Assembly (NCBI GenBank): GCA_963691655.1
Contig: OY829326.1
Coordinates: 53,313,776-53,377,775 of the forward strand
Reading direction: 5' to 3'
Length of the DNA: 64,000 bases
Source of the DNA: Toxonevra muliebris
Taxonomy: Eukaryota > Arthropoda > Insecta > Diptera > Pallopteridae
Numbering within the stretch: position 1 is the first letter of the stretch; each line of letters begins with the position of its first letter. Below, one piece after another: positions 12,731 through 24,912 of this stretch. A program made the translations under genes and the position numbers. Below the pieces are notes generated by a model. It was not told where the DNA came from, did no database searches, and saw only the letters and a list, made by a program, of their open reading frames with translations.

Positions 12731-13446
12731 CTGTAATTAGGAGCACGAGCAGCAGCAGTATAGTAGTAAAACAGCAACAAGACAATAGAAGATAGAGAGA
12801 AGAGAAAGAGAGGGAGAGCAAGAAAGAGAATGGCATTTGGTTTTTTCTTTTTTTTTTTTTTTGTTTAGGGAATAAGTTTTAAAAATTGTTCGCAAATTAT
12901 TAAGAAAATTTAAATTTTTTTTTTTAAGAAAATGGGAAAAAATTTTAATTTATAAAAGAAAATTAAGAGATGAATATAGATAGCGATAGAAAGAGTGAGA
13001 TGAATAGCAATAGAAAGACAGAGAGAGAGAGAGAGAGATGGAACAATATAATTATGAAATAAATGAAAAACAAAACAATTTCCCCTTAAAAATCATATGA
13101 AATTTTTAATGATTGTTACAAAAAAAAGTTAATGAATTTTACAAAATAGTATGGCAACAAAAAATGATCAAAAAATAATATGCAAAATCCCATTGGTTAG
13201 AAAGATATGAATGAATGTTTGGCTAGGCGTTTAGCACACATATAAACACAGTTTTGTTAGTCACTGTACTTTTTTGTTTTTTATTTTTATGTACTCCTTT
13301 TTAGCCTTAAAAGTTAGTTAAAAAAGTCAAAGATATAACCAATTAGTTGTTAGTTTAGAATAGATAGATAGAGATAGCGTTAAAGTCAAAAAAAAGAAGA
13401 AGCTTAAGCATTGTATTTAGGGGAAAAAAATTAGTTTAAAACTTAC
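12731..13446 (-). other. Intron 4, 716 bp, with a GA microsatellite
   Basis: Bounded by GTAAGT and CTAATTACAG on the minus strand. It has a long pyrimidine tract (minus strand) next to exon 5 and a perfect (GA)9 run at 13021-13038. No other feature is seen. Confidence 0.85.
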
Positions 13447-13509
13447 GCAAACCCCAACGTTCACATTGGCACTGCAACCAAGTCTTCTCAGCTTCTAAAG
13501 AGTGTTGTA
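13447..13509 (-). CDS. Exon 4: small 63-bp coding exon
   Basis: Only one frame is open. It completes the split Leu codon at residue 276 and reads QHSLEAEKTWLQCQCERWGL (277-296). The acceptor is CTCACATAG, and the donor is TTTGC|GTAAGT with one base carried into exon 5. Both phases match the neighbouring exons (phase 1 in, phase 1 out), which is the main reason to accept so short an exon. The sequence is amphipathic, with three Trp or Cys clusters, and probably extends the helical region after the RhoGAP domain. No independent domain is recognised. Confidence 0.85.
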
Positions 13510-14156
13510 CTATGTGAGGAAAGAGAAGAGAAAATAGAGATTATTGGAGCTTGCTATGAGCATTAAGAATGATTTTTAATCTCTGAAATGAAATAAGAAC
13601 TCAAGTTAAGTGTTGGAATATAATAGCGGCGACGACTGCCAATGAAAGAGACGTCGATGGCAATAGGTGATTATTTAGGCATTTTCAATTTAAATTTATG
13701 TTTACAAAAAAAAAAAAAAAAAAAAACGACAAATGTGAAATTTGTTAATTTTTCTGTGAAAACTTGGCAGCAGAAGCCATTAAACTGAGAGACCATCATG
13801 ATAAAAGAATAGATTTTGTGTTTATTCTTTCTCTCGTAAGGTTATGTGTATGAAAAAGTAGCCGTCGTCACCGCCACCTAATTGTGTTCCAACCCTAAAT
13901 GGGAATAGTTCATATGACCATCTCAAATATGAAATGCTGGGAAATGATTTTTCTCGCTGGATATCAATCCAGATATGCCAAATGACCAACATGAAGAACA
14001 CTTCAGAAAATTTTGATCTTGATAGTCTCGCATTTAATCAAAACCAAACATTTCTATGTCACTGGGCATATTTAAGTTAATTACTTGAACGAATAGAGAA
14101 GTTCACTTTCAAATTTCAAGGTATAAATACAATACTATAATATAAAATCAACTTAC
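13510..14156 (-). other. Intron 3, 647 bp
   Basis: Starts GTAAGT, ends CTCACATAG. It holds a poly-A run near 13705-13725 and no coding signal. Confidence 0.85.
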
Positions 14157-14340
14157 ATGCGTATTTTTGCTGTGCTAATTTACCACGAGGCGGTGGTGGA
14201 TATTGAAAACTACAAATCCATTCATCCTGTACTTTTAATATGCGTCCAGTAACACGTGCATAATATTCATAATTATCTCGACCGAATAGATCGTGTGTGG
14301 CAAATTTATCGATAATGTGTTTCATGATTTTCGTGGCCAC
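14157..14340 (-). CDS. Exon 3: end of the RhoGAP domain and linker
   Basis: Encodes residues 215-275 plus one base. The acceptor is CACAATAG and the donor is GCAT|GTAAGT, phase 1. It begins with VATKIMKHIIDKFATHDLFG, the last RhoGAP helix; TAGAP-like proteins have a similar helix ending near an F-x-x-FG motif. It then runs through Tyr-rich YEYYARVTGRILKVQDEW and a Pro-rich FQYPPPPRGKLAQQKYA. Intron 2, before it, is only 149 bp. The low repeat content and lack of homopolymers contrast with exons 5-7 and suggest a folded, constrained segment. Confidence 0.92.
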
Positions 14341-14489
14341 CTATTGTGAAGTAAAAAGGAAACATTAAAATCAATTATGCAATAAAAAATTAATTGCAAA
14401 TTCATTTACTAATAACATATATACATACATAGAAGCAATAAACATTAAGGCTATATGGTAATAAAAATATGTAGTTATTAATTGCGTAC

Positions 14490-14691
14490 CTTAAATTTAA
14501 GAACATCTTCCATGCGGGCTGTTTTTCCATCACTAACGCACGATTGAAAGAAACTTGGTGCCACTGAAACGCCCAGAGCTTCGCTTGTCATCCCAGTGCA
14601 GGCATGTGCGGCATTGCTGGCGATGACACGGAATGTCCCAAATAATAAAACTAATAAATGTTGTGTGTATTTAGGCAGTGATGTCAATAAT
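14490..14691 (-). CDS. Exon 2: C-terminal half of the RhoGAP domain
   Basis: Encodes the end of codon 147 to residue 214. The acceptor is a T-rich tract ending TTTACAG and the donor is AAG|GTACGC, phase 0. The reading continues the RhoGAP helices: a long Leu-rich helix (about 155-175, equivalent to the helix before the Asn motif in the family), then MTSEALGVSVAP at 181-192. In active family members this stretch usually reads like SNLAxxxxPN. Here the first Asn position is Ala185 and the second is Ser193, while Pro192 is kept. A loop and a short helix (SDGKTARMEDVLKFK) close the domain. The phase agrees with exon 1 across a roughly 36.7 kb intron. Confidence 0.92.
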
Positions 14692-15429
14692 CTGTAAATA
14701 AAAATTTTTTTATTAGTATACTATTATTTCATATAAATTTTTATAGCTAAAACCAATAACTACTACATATTGATGTTGAGAATTTTGCACTAGTTTAGTA
14801 AATAAATTGAAAAATGTAGTGATAATGGAAAGAAAACTTTGTTACCGTTGAAAAATACAATACAAAATTGCATTGCTAATGAAATTTTTATTTAATTGGT
14901 ATTGAAATTGCTAATGCTAAATAGTAGCGTGTCAATCTCGCCATTTAGACTTTTCCAGTTTCTGAGATTGACTTTTTATTGGTTGATTTCTTATTACCTG
15001 GAAAACATTAAATTTTGGATTCAGCCAAGTGAGGTTCCGGTACCTAAATAGCATCTTCCATAAAAGTGAAGATTCGAAAAGTGATATAAAAATAGATATC
15101 GAAGCAACTGCAAATACTTTTGGCTACTTTTCCCCACCGGAATAAACCAAAAATGGAACAATAATCACGCCTACCTATCACAAAATTGAAAATTTTAAAA
15201 GAAATATTGACACATATCCAGATAGATTCAATACACTTGGGTGATAAATAAAATATTTTAGACAAAAGCCATTAAAATCAGCCAATAAATAGAAAGTAAA
15301 GCTTTTAAAACATATGCAAGGCATTTGAAGTTAATCAGTGCTGAGTTAATATTTTAGATTATGATGTTCAATTTTTTGAAGCTGGAAAGTTTTAAGTAGT
15401 AATTGAGAGGAAAATTGGTATAACTTCTA

Positions 15430-15985
15430 CGTTCAGAAAAAAGTTGAATAATTTTAGTTAAGAGCAAAAGCGAAACGAAATATGTTCAACGCAAAAACGG
15501 AATAAATCACTATGCTGTTTTTGCTCTGAAAGAATTTTTATACCATTTTTGCTCTTACTTTTAAGTCGTTTCAGCAGTCGATCGGTATTGCATTTCGCTG
15601 CTAGTTTTTACGTTTTTATGTTTCAAAATCCAATTGAGCGAATTTCGACCTCAATCTATACTTTTTCTTTCTGACTTAACCATAACAAATAAGATGAGAG
15701 GAAAAGCGTTCTGCGTTCAGAAAAAAGGGGAATACTTTTACTTAAGAGCTAAAGCGACACGAATATTGTCAAAGCAAAAGCAAAACGAAATATGTTCAAA
15801 GCAAAAACGAAATATATTCAGAGCAAAATCGAAAAAAATTATTATGCTGTTTTTGCTCTGAAAGAATTGTTATACCATTTTTGCTCTTAATTTTAAGTCG
15901 TTTCATTATCACTCTTGCACTGAGATACTAAATTATTTCGCTCTTGCTCTTATATAAATTTTAGCCCGTTTTTCCTCTCGGTCTG
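15430..15985. repeat. Duplicated repeat block with inverted ends
   Basis: Two direct copies (about 15430-15573 and 15714-15905) share a start CGTTCAGAAAAAAG, a purine-rich AAGAGCAAAAGCGAAACGAA type segment, and the ending TTTTTGCTCTGAAAG...TTAAGTCGTTTCA. Copy 2 has extra internal AAAGCAAAA units. The segment GAGCAAAAGCGA is also inverted at about 15938-15952, so the block has stem-forming potential. Probably a non-autonomous DNA element with internal expansion. Confidence 0.6.
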
Positions 15986-16534
15986 CAAATTCATGGTATC
16001 AAAGTTTTGATTCTGATGCTATTTATGATACCAAGCAAATAGGTTCTTTCCTGTGTAACTGTAACGCCAAGAAAAAGCTTAAGCTCTTTATATCATTGGA
16101 AAGGTAAAGTGGTGAATAATACAATATAAGTTTCATGAGAATATGTTGACGTTAACGCAGATAAAATTAAAAATTCGTGTGTGTACAGCAAAACAACAAT
16201 AACAATAGAGTATTTTTTTTATTTTAACATTCAAACAGAACAGAATCGTTGGCAATCGAACACGCGTGAAGAGAAGAATGTTGTGAATGAAAATATGAGC
16301 TCTCACTCAAGCGGCCATACAAACAAAGTGTTTTATTTTTCTTTTCTTTTCAACACAACGCTGGCAATATAATATTTTTTGCTGTGAATGCAAAATTACG
16401 TGTTTAAAATGTGCTCATAATCTCATTTTTATTGCTAGAGTGTAATCGAATTTGGAACACAGAGCTTTCCGCTTAGTAATACAGAATTTTGTGCATCACT
16501 TAAAATTTTTGAGGGAATTACTGAATCCTGAATT

Positions 16535-16950
16535 CGCGGTAGTATACTGTTTTTAGACTTCAAAGCCGCATACCGCTTCTTTTTTTTACCAAAATATCGC
16601 GTTTATACTAAGAAAAATATATAAAATTTAATTTTTAACGCTTCGCAATTCAAATTTATCAATCGCAATGCAAAATGTGAGAGAGAACAATAGCAAAACG
16701 TAGCGAGTATACGTTTGATAGAAGTGGAAACATTGAAGGCGATTCTGATCGTCAAATGTAACTTTAAATATCCAAGCCGGAGTTGCTTCGTCAAATTTCT
16801 TCAAGGAATAAATACAATACAGCAACTACAGAAGGAGATATTGAAATAGAGAACGAAGACGATTCAGATGATGGAAAATTCGCTGTCCTTGCTAATTTTC
16901 TTTGAATAATATTGATACCGCGACATATTCGAAAAAATATATGAGCATAA
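16535..16950. mobile_element. Second copy of the unclassified element seen at 59878-60403
   Basis: Homologous over its length to the reverse complement of 59878-60403. Shared landmarks are ACCAAAATA(T/C)CGCGTTT, TTCAAATTTATCAATC, GAAGTGGAAACA, CGTCAAATGTAACTT and a GAGAACGAAGAC segment. This copy has lost its left terminus and has an internal deletion near its right end, where AAAAAATATATGAGC stands for the terminal repeat. Both copies carry stops in every frame I tried. Confidence 0.7.
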
Positions 16951-19499
16951 CGCTCTATGCACCATATCAATGCAGCGTGGATCATCATCAAACAGTGTGC
17001 TCAATACAAAAAACACTAAGCATAAACCCAATGTCATGCCTTGCACACAGAAAAACTCTGAAGTTTTCGAAAATTCAAATAGTGTTGGATGAGGCTGTGA
17101 CCGGTGATGTATTACATCACCCACTTTGTGGTTGTGGTCTGAGATAGACGAGGACACTTGCATCGGCTAAATGATTTTTCGAGAATTTGCAATTCTCCAG
17201 ACACGGAGGCCAGCCTAGCTGCAAGAACCAAAACCTTACACACCTTGGCAGTGAAGTAGGCGGCGAAACTAATGAGAGCGTTATCTGCCCAATTAAGAAA
17301 GCCAGAGCCAGAGTTTTTGAAATGAAGTGCATTGTGTGACGTAAGAGCACCCTAAGGATAATCTTAAAGATCACAATGTTAAAAATTTGGTTTGAATTTA
17401 TATATTTTTACTGTCTAATTTGGCGAAAGTATAGTAAAATTTCGAAAATTGAAAATCGTGCGTCAAGTCACATCAATATTATTTGGGATGTTGTTTTTGT
17501 TTCAAATCATTTACCTATTATCAGAATGAGCTAATGCTTCTTGGATAACGGAACACCTTAGTATATTTGTTGTTGTTTCTCTCTATGATATAAATACTTT
17601 CCTGAAGCTCAGATGAATTGGAACCTGAAGTACCTTAAACCTATCAAATTTACTTACATCTTTTTAAATTTATATTTTTATCTTTTTTCTTCAAATTAAA
17701 AAATGCAATTTTTAAGTTTTTTTCTTTGTTTAATAAAATATATTAATTTTGTAAGATCATTTCGTTCACATTTGTCATTTTCATTTCTAGACAAAATTCA
17801 TAATTTGGTTTTTAATACACAATTTACACAATTAAGGAGATTTCTATGAAGTTAACATAAGATAAGATCATTGCGACTGGGAGAAATAAAAAACACAAAA
17901 AAAAAGAGCTAGTTATTTATATGCAGTGCATTGTAATATCGTGTCCATATAGACTGTTAAAGTTCCGAGAAAGACGTTACTACCCATGCAAAGTTCACAC
18001 ACTGTAAATCCACGCTATGCCGCACTGGACAAACAAATCATTTAATTATGAAATATAAGACTTAATACCCTGAGATTTGAAATAAGCTCATTCAAAAGAT
18101 ATCAGGTTATATCTATAACTTGTGCCAGAAAAAAAGACCAAAGAAATGTATTTTATCGCTGCTTTCAAATATGATTTTGAATAAATAAATATGACAACGA
18201 TATCACAAAAGCTTTAAATTAAATTATAAGCATTTACTCTTGTTACTACTTTCCCATTATATTAAAACGCATATTAATTCGGTTGATAACTTTCGAATTA
18301 TAGATAAAAAAATAAAAAAAAGAAAAATTAAATAACACCATGTTATCAAATGAAAAGGTTTTGTGAAATTTAAATGTCAAATTGTTGTAAACTCTCTCAC
18401 ACTCACACGCTCTCTCTCTCTCTCTCAATTTTTGTTTGGGATTTTGTTGTTGAATGACGCAAAAATTAACGGCAAATAAAAACAGCACACGCAATTTTAT
18501 TGATATCTTTTATATGAATAAAAAATAAACAAAAAAAAGAAAAAAAAAATTATGTTTATTAATGAAAATATTGTTTCATAATCGCCTTGACACATACTCG
18601 TAACAAATGTATGCATGAATATTTTATTGTATGTATGTATTTCACACAAGTATTTTTTTTTTTTTAACAAACAGCTTCTTTTTGAATTTGCTCTTCTCTA
18701 TTTATCAGTTCTCACTCTCTTTCATACACACTTCACTTAAACTATTAATAAATTAACAATTAACAAAAGATGACAATAAACAATTTATAGTGAAAAACAA
18801 TAAGCATTTATTTAAATTTAACATGAAATATAAAAAAAAAATTCAAAAAATAAAAATAAAAGCGATAAACAATTAATAAAACTGGTAGAAATTGTAATCA
18901 AAAATGGCAATCAACGATTGGATTGGTATGGATTTTTCGGAATCCAACAACAAAATTCATTGAAGTGTATGCAATGGTGATACATAATTGTTTAGTTTGA
19001 TTTTAATTAAAAACTATGTTTTTTTTTCTTTATCGTTATTGTTAACAACAAAACAAAACGAGTTTATTTCATTATTATAATTTTTTACAAGGTGATTATT
19101 TGATTATTAAAATTTGAGCAGCGAGAAACAGTGCAGTATACTATCTAAATGCTTGTTTTATATGTTTTTTTTTTTGTTTTATCTTTTTTTATTTCTATCT
19201 TATTTTTTTTTTATCTAAATATTTGTATAAAAGATGACATAATTCGAAAATTATGTATAAAATCTCAATTTTCTAGGAATATCATCTGCAATGTTTCGTC
19301 GTATTTTTATTATTCATGTAAGATGGAAACAAAATTAGCTATCATCATTTACGACATATTTCATGGCCCCACACTACAATCACTAATATTTTAAAGTAAT
19401 TTATACATCAGCAAATCGATGATGGAGCAATAACAAAATTTAACCTAAATATCAGTGCTGTCCAAAAGGATTTTCGAGAACGATTGGTAAATTGAGATT

Positions 19500-20260
19500 T
19501 TAAATTTGTTCTAAGTTACATGGCATGGGAAGTGCATAGGCATTAGCAGTGATAGCCAATCTGCACTGAAGGCTTTTGCTAACCCTGTCAGCTCTTCAAA
19601 ATTAATGAGTGAGTGTAAGGCAAAGCTAAATAGTGTCGCAAAACACAACAACAGCAGGGAATGAACTAGCTAATGAAAGTTCTTCATTTACACCTTTTCT
19701 CGGCGTAAGTTCTGGGGAGATCATGCGTTGGATCAACGATTTCGTGGGTTATATCCATAGAGAAAGATGGTCCGAGCTTGACTCCTGCAGAACTGCAAAG
19801 TGCTTCGTGAGTCAACCTAACAGGAAATCAGGGGAATTCCTTCCGAAACTGAGAAGAAAGGACATGAGATTTCTGGTAGGTATCATCACCGGGCATAACA
19901 CATGTCAGGTCAGCACATGATCAACATGGGCGTTATCACCGATTCAACCTGCCAATTGCGTCTTGAGGACGACGATACTACGGAGCATTATTTTTATAGC
20001 TGTCCGGCGTTCGCGAGAATTAGATTAATGCTGTTGGGTAGTGATGTCTTGAGTATGAATAATATCCATACTCTTCCTTTTCCTGAGCTTCTAAGGTTCA
20101 TCAGTGAAACAAAGAAGTTCAAGATTGAGACACCTTAGACCTTTCTTCTTCCCATTTATCCAGGCTCTATCTTGGGTATGACACAATGGTCTTTGAGACT
20201 AAGTGCTTTGGATTATTCCAGCGCACCTTCAACTCTAAACTCTATGCATAAATAATGGCA
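19500..20260 (+). pseudogene. Non-LTR retrotransposon remnant, RNase H domain to 3' end
   Basis: Reads as the last part of a fly non-LTR pol protein: a decayed DSQAAL-like area, NELANE, INDFVGYIHRERWSE, RTAKCF, then LVGIITGHNT, and a C-terminal Cys/His region (LEDDDTTEHYFYSCPAFARIR) in another frame. The frame changes at about 19905, and stops lie upstream. The element is therefore dead and 5'-truncated. A related copy lies on the opposite strand at 56440-57000. Confidence 0.8.
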
Positions 20261-20619
20261 ATGATTTGTTGATTGGTTTTATTCTCATCTTATAGGGTTC
20301 AGCCCAACGATTTGTGGTATGATGTTGGGATTTAAGATTGAGTTTATTGAGTTCTGAATCCAAGGAGCAATATTTTCATAAATTAGTAAGTCTTTCATTA
20401 AGTTCATAGCCGTAAATCCACCCGAAACTTTGGTCAAATTTTCATTTGTCAAGAAATGTTTGCCTAAGATTATCCGAGAAAATTAAATCATATAGGCCCG
20501 ATTCTTAAATTCCGTTTTTCGCCAAAAAAAAAAAATCATTGAATATCACGAACCCTATAATGGATTTCAAGTCATACCTTCGTAGACTTAGCTGATAGTT
20601 AGAGAGTCAATAAACAGCT

Positions 20620-21055
20620 CAAACTGTGACAGGAAATAAATATCCTTCAATCAGACGTGTGGTCTGGCCAGACCCGCATACATTTTATATGACCAACAAC
20701 ACTCAAATGCGTTTTATGAATCAATAAGACAAATACTATTCGCATTTCATCACAACACTCCATTTATAAACATAATATACCTGAAAATAAAACGTAAAAA
20801 TGAATGAGAGGAAAAAGTATTTTACCTGTTTTGTACTTAATATTTTTTTTCTTATTTTTATCTGAGTACGCAATTGCGAAAGGCACTAGGGACAATGAAA
20901 GAAACAAAAACATTTAGTTCTATGTTATATAGATGCATTTTATTGCATATCCCAAAACGGCAATATCCTCATACACTTGTATGAAAACACATAGGGGTCT
21001 GGTCAGACCACATGCGCCAAACCGAAGGTTATCGAAACATGTGCCAAACGAAGGG
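20620..21055. mobile_element. Candidate piggyBac-like non-autonomous element
   Basis: The segment GTGGTCTGGCCAGACCC (about 20659-20675) is inverted near the other end as GGGTCTGGTCAGACCAC. The right end reads CGAAGGG directly before TTAA (21056-21059), as piggyBac-type elements do. The left end has CCTTC at the matching place but no intact TTAA. The interior is AT-rich and non-coding. Confidence 0.4.
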
Positions 21056-21344
21056 TTAAAAGTAAAAAAAAAAACTGAATATGCAAAATTTAAGGACATA
21101 CATTTTTTTTTAAATTGTCAGGTTCACTTGAAAGTTTTAGGTTAAACGAGTCCTTTATACTATTACTACTATTATGGCACAGCAGCCCAAATGAGGTCAG
21201 GTTTTGCCTTTCGCATCTATTCATATTGAGCGTGTTATATTTTTACACGAAAGGGAAGGATCTAAAATTCGAACGGCGAAGTAAAACCTTTTATTAGAAA
21301 AGATTTAAAAACTTCATTTCTATTTTTGATTTTTTGACCGTGTC

Positions 21345-21383
21345 GAAATCGAACCCAGGCACCAGCTTAAACCAATGAAACCA
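21345..21383 (-). repeat. Weak tRNA-like A/B box pair
   Basis: On the minus strand TGGTTTCATTGG (A-box-like) is followed by GGTTCGATTTC (B-box-like). The spacing of about 16 bases is shorter than in tRNAs. It may be a decayed tRNA-derived SINE or chance. Confidence 0.2.
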
Positions 21384-24300
21384 CAGTGAGCATCAATTAT
21401 AGTCATATAAAATCTCACATGCAAAAGTTGGTTGTTTTCAAAAAGCAATAAACTATTAGATTTTAATACTCGCTTAATTTACAGCTAGAGCAATTTAAAT
21501 ATGAAGGTCTGAAATTAATTTGCACACCAAGTATAAGAAGAATGGAAGATGGATTTTTCCAACTTTAATTTAATAGTAAAACTCTGGTTTCGAAGTTTGC
21601 ATTCTCAGAATTAACTAAAACAATAATAAATATATAAAACCAATTTATCAATTTATTTCTATATTGCAATTGGGTTTCCCCTTCTTTGAGGAAAAAAACA
21701 AAACACGAGATATTTAAGTTTTTTTCTTATCAAAAACGGCTTAAAAAAAATTGAAATTTGTAATATTTACAGAAAAAACTTAGGTAAACTGGTAAAACAC
21801 TTTCCCGGCGTTTGACATTTTTCAATCAAATATTGCTATCTTGCAAAAATGAGTCAAATTTCCTAAGGATAAAATACTCATAATTAATCATGCTTAATAC
21901 TCAATATTTTCGAACTTTTCAAATGTCAGATGAGCAGTTTATGCTAAGTACGATAGTAAACTAATTTAAGGGTATTCAAAAAAACAAAAATAATTTTACT
22001 TCTATCTACTCTCATATTTTCTACTAAGCAGTTAATACAAAAAAAAACGTGTTAATTTTGTATTTTATTAATAAAGGAAAAAAAAATATTTTGCTTTTGC
22101 TGCCGTCAGCGCGCTGCAAGCTGCCATTTATAGATGAATCATTTTTTCATTCATAAAGATATTTTGTAATTTTGTTGACATTATCTTTTTCTACGTTTCT
22201 ACTACGTTTTATAAACAATTTTGTTTGAAATCAAAATATAATAACAATAAAATTTACTCTGGAGCAAATGTTTTTTTTTTTTTTCTTGACCATTTCTTTT
22301 TTGTCTTCTTTCTGCATTTGGATATCTTTCTCTTTTTCATACCAAGTTTTTTTCTGTTATTTTCTTGTTTGTCACCAATTTCTTCAATTATGTTTTAACT
22401 TGAATTAAATTAAGTTTCGTTAGTTTTCACTTTCTACTATTTAACTATAGTAGCAGTTTGGAAATTTTTTGCTTGTTTCTTTGGTTTTTGTATTTACGAT
22501 TGTTGTATAAGCGATCTTCTTTTTTTTCTTTCTTTTTTTTAAGTTTTATATTTTGTTAGTTTTATATATTTTTTTAAATCATTACATACACATGTGTGTA
22601 TGTAACACACATATAACTTTAAAAGAAAGTGCGATTTTTTTTTTTCTTTTTGCTTTTTTATTATAATATTGGTGTAACATCATGTTGGCGATAATTCGAT
22701 TTTTCTTACCAAATAGTAAATTGTAATTGAATTGAAGTTTAAGTTTAGATGAATCATTTTATATTATTTTTTTTGTTTTTAATTTCTTTCATTCTATTGT
22801 CATGTTGTAGTAATAAAATATGTGAATCATTGTTGATTTTTTGTATATGATAAGATTGTATAAATAGGAAAAGAAGATGACTTTTTTTTAACATTGAATC
22901 ATGAATATGAATTACGAATTTGAAATTATGAAATTGTGTCACAGTATGAAAGAAAATCCGCCCGGAATATGAGTGTAAAATTATTTTATTTTTTTTTTTT
23001 TTGTCATCTAAATCTAAATAAAATTAAAAGTATTTTTGCCTTCTAAACATGAATCTGAAGTAAAAATAAATACTTCCTAAGTTCTTACAATTTTCAATGT
23101 TTGTAATGCTGGGATTGGACAAGGATAATGCACCGTTCAAACATTTAGAACATTCTATTTCGAACTTATTACAAGCTAAGTTGGAGGAGGCGTATTTGTG
23201 GGTCTCCAAATGTAGAAAGTTCTGGCAGACACTGTGTTTAAAGTCTTTTGTCTGCAATGGGATGTGCTGCTTGGAAATCTTTTTAAAATATTGTCCCGTT
23301 CACCTATCGGCCTGGAGAGCGATTCTATAAGGATATGAAGACCATGGAAACTTGTTATAAAGAATTTTAACATTGGACAAGAATCCCGTCTACCATGAAA
23401 GGGCGTGGTTATTTTATATATGTTAACTATTTTAATTTAATTTCTTTTAAATTTCTTGAGTAATTCATTTGTTACTGTTCTTTGAGGATTTCTTTTATAT
23501 GCAAGGAGCCGTAGTTATATCCCGATGAGGATAATTATTACATTTGCTCCCGAATTTGATTTAGTTAGTTTTAATATTGAATAATTAGCAATAAATAAAC
23601 ATAAATCTCCGTAGAGTATAATTTTGTGTCCCTTTAAATCTTTTTTTTTTTTGTTCATGATCGATGGTTCAACTGTATGAGATTTCTTTTTAAATGAATA
23701 TTTCTTCTGTGACAAAATATACATAAATTCAATCAAATTTGTAAACATGTTTGTAATTTCATATAGGAAATTCTCTCTTTGACATGGAATATGACATTGT
23801 GAAAACTAGGCAATAGATCAGGGACTAATCAAGCACTCAACAATACGAAATAAGCAAACAATTTTATCTTTTTCGTTTCTCATCTCTCTGCTTTGCCTAT
23901 ACCAAAGAGCAAAGCAATAACACTTTTGTGTGCTTTGTTGGTACACATTGGCGCCAGTTATATAAAACGTAGATTTTGTTGTTGTCTAACGTATGATTTT
24001 TTGTTCATTATAATAATAAAGTTTATATGTATTAGTGTTTGCACTTTCATAAGAAAGGGTACCCCTGCATTAGATGTTAAACGATCCCGCTTTCGTCTCC
24101 CCTTCTTCGTGTAAAAACAAAATCGTGAGAACATAAAAAAAAAACAAACTTGCTGCTTGACTTTCTTGTTCTCATGATCTCTCTCTTCTCAACTAATACT
24201 CTCTCATTAAGTACCTCCTTTTTTGGTTAAACGGTATTGTGAAGGGGGAACAAAGAACAGATGAGGTGTGTTGTATTTTTTGCATATCGATGTGTAATAT

Positions 24301-24656
24301 TAGTAAAATAATAAAAGTGTATAAAAATTATAACTGATTAATGATTAATTTATGAAAATTCATATCTGAAAACAAAATATGGGTGACGAACCCGATATAT
24401 GTATTATGAATCAATTTTCTATATTGTTATAAAATCGAAGTTCTCCCTCGCTCTTTTACGTCATTCAACTAATTATTTACATAATAAAAAAAATAATTAA
24501 ATTTTTATTTATTTAATATTATTAATTACAACAATGAATTATCATAACTAATAAAAGGAAAGAGTACTAAAATGATTAAATAAAATTTAGTAAATTGAAC
24601 AAATGCAAAATATATCCATTTCCACATGTGTGTAATGCCTAATAGGTTATTTTTAA

Positions 24657-24912
24657 CCCCAAAACCACGACCCTCCCTTTTTTGATCCGCTTGTGACCGG
24701 AACTGTATCAGGTTAGGTAAGGTTTGGAAGGCGTGCGCAAATCTATATATATTATCAGCACTTCTACTCAGAGGCTTTGTTGCCCATTGTGATTTCCTTC
24801 TTATAATTGCCAGGAGGAGGCAAATCTCTAACCACGGTTTCCGTTTTCAATATGGTAGATATTGTTCCAAATTTCAATTTTTTCTCCCACTTACGACTTC
24901 GACTTTTTGGGG
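24657..24912. mobile_element. Candidate TTAA-flanked short element
   Basis: TTAA then CCCCAAAA at the left; TTTTGGGG then TTAC at the right. The next bases (CCACGAC and GTCG-type) also show partial inverted match. One end of the target site would have mutated. The interior contains GGTTAGGTAAGG and a moderately GC-rich part. Confidence 0.35.

Noticed and set aside
12731..12836. Upstream extension of the exon 5 frame, a signal-peptide-like hydrophobic start
   Set aside because: This is the pyrimidine tract of the exon 5 acceptor. Its Leu/Ser/Phe-rich translation mimics a signal peptide.
23024..23373. Overlapping frames with Cys and His on both strands
   Set aside because: No recognisable domain on either strand. 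Possibly an old repeat, but there was nothing to anchor it.
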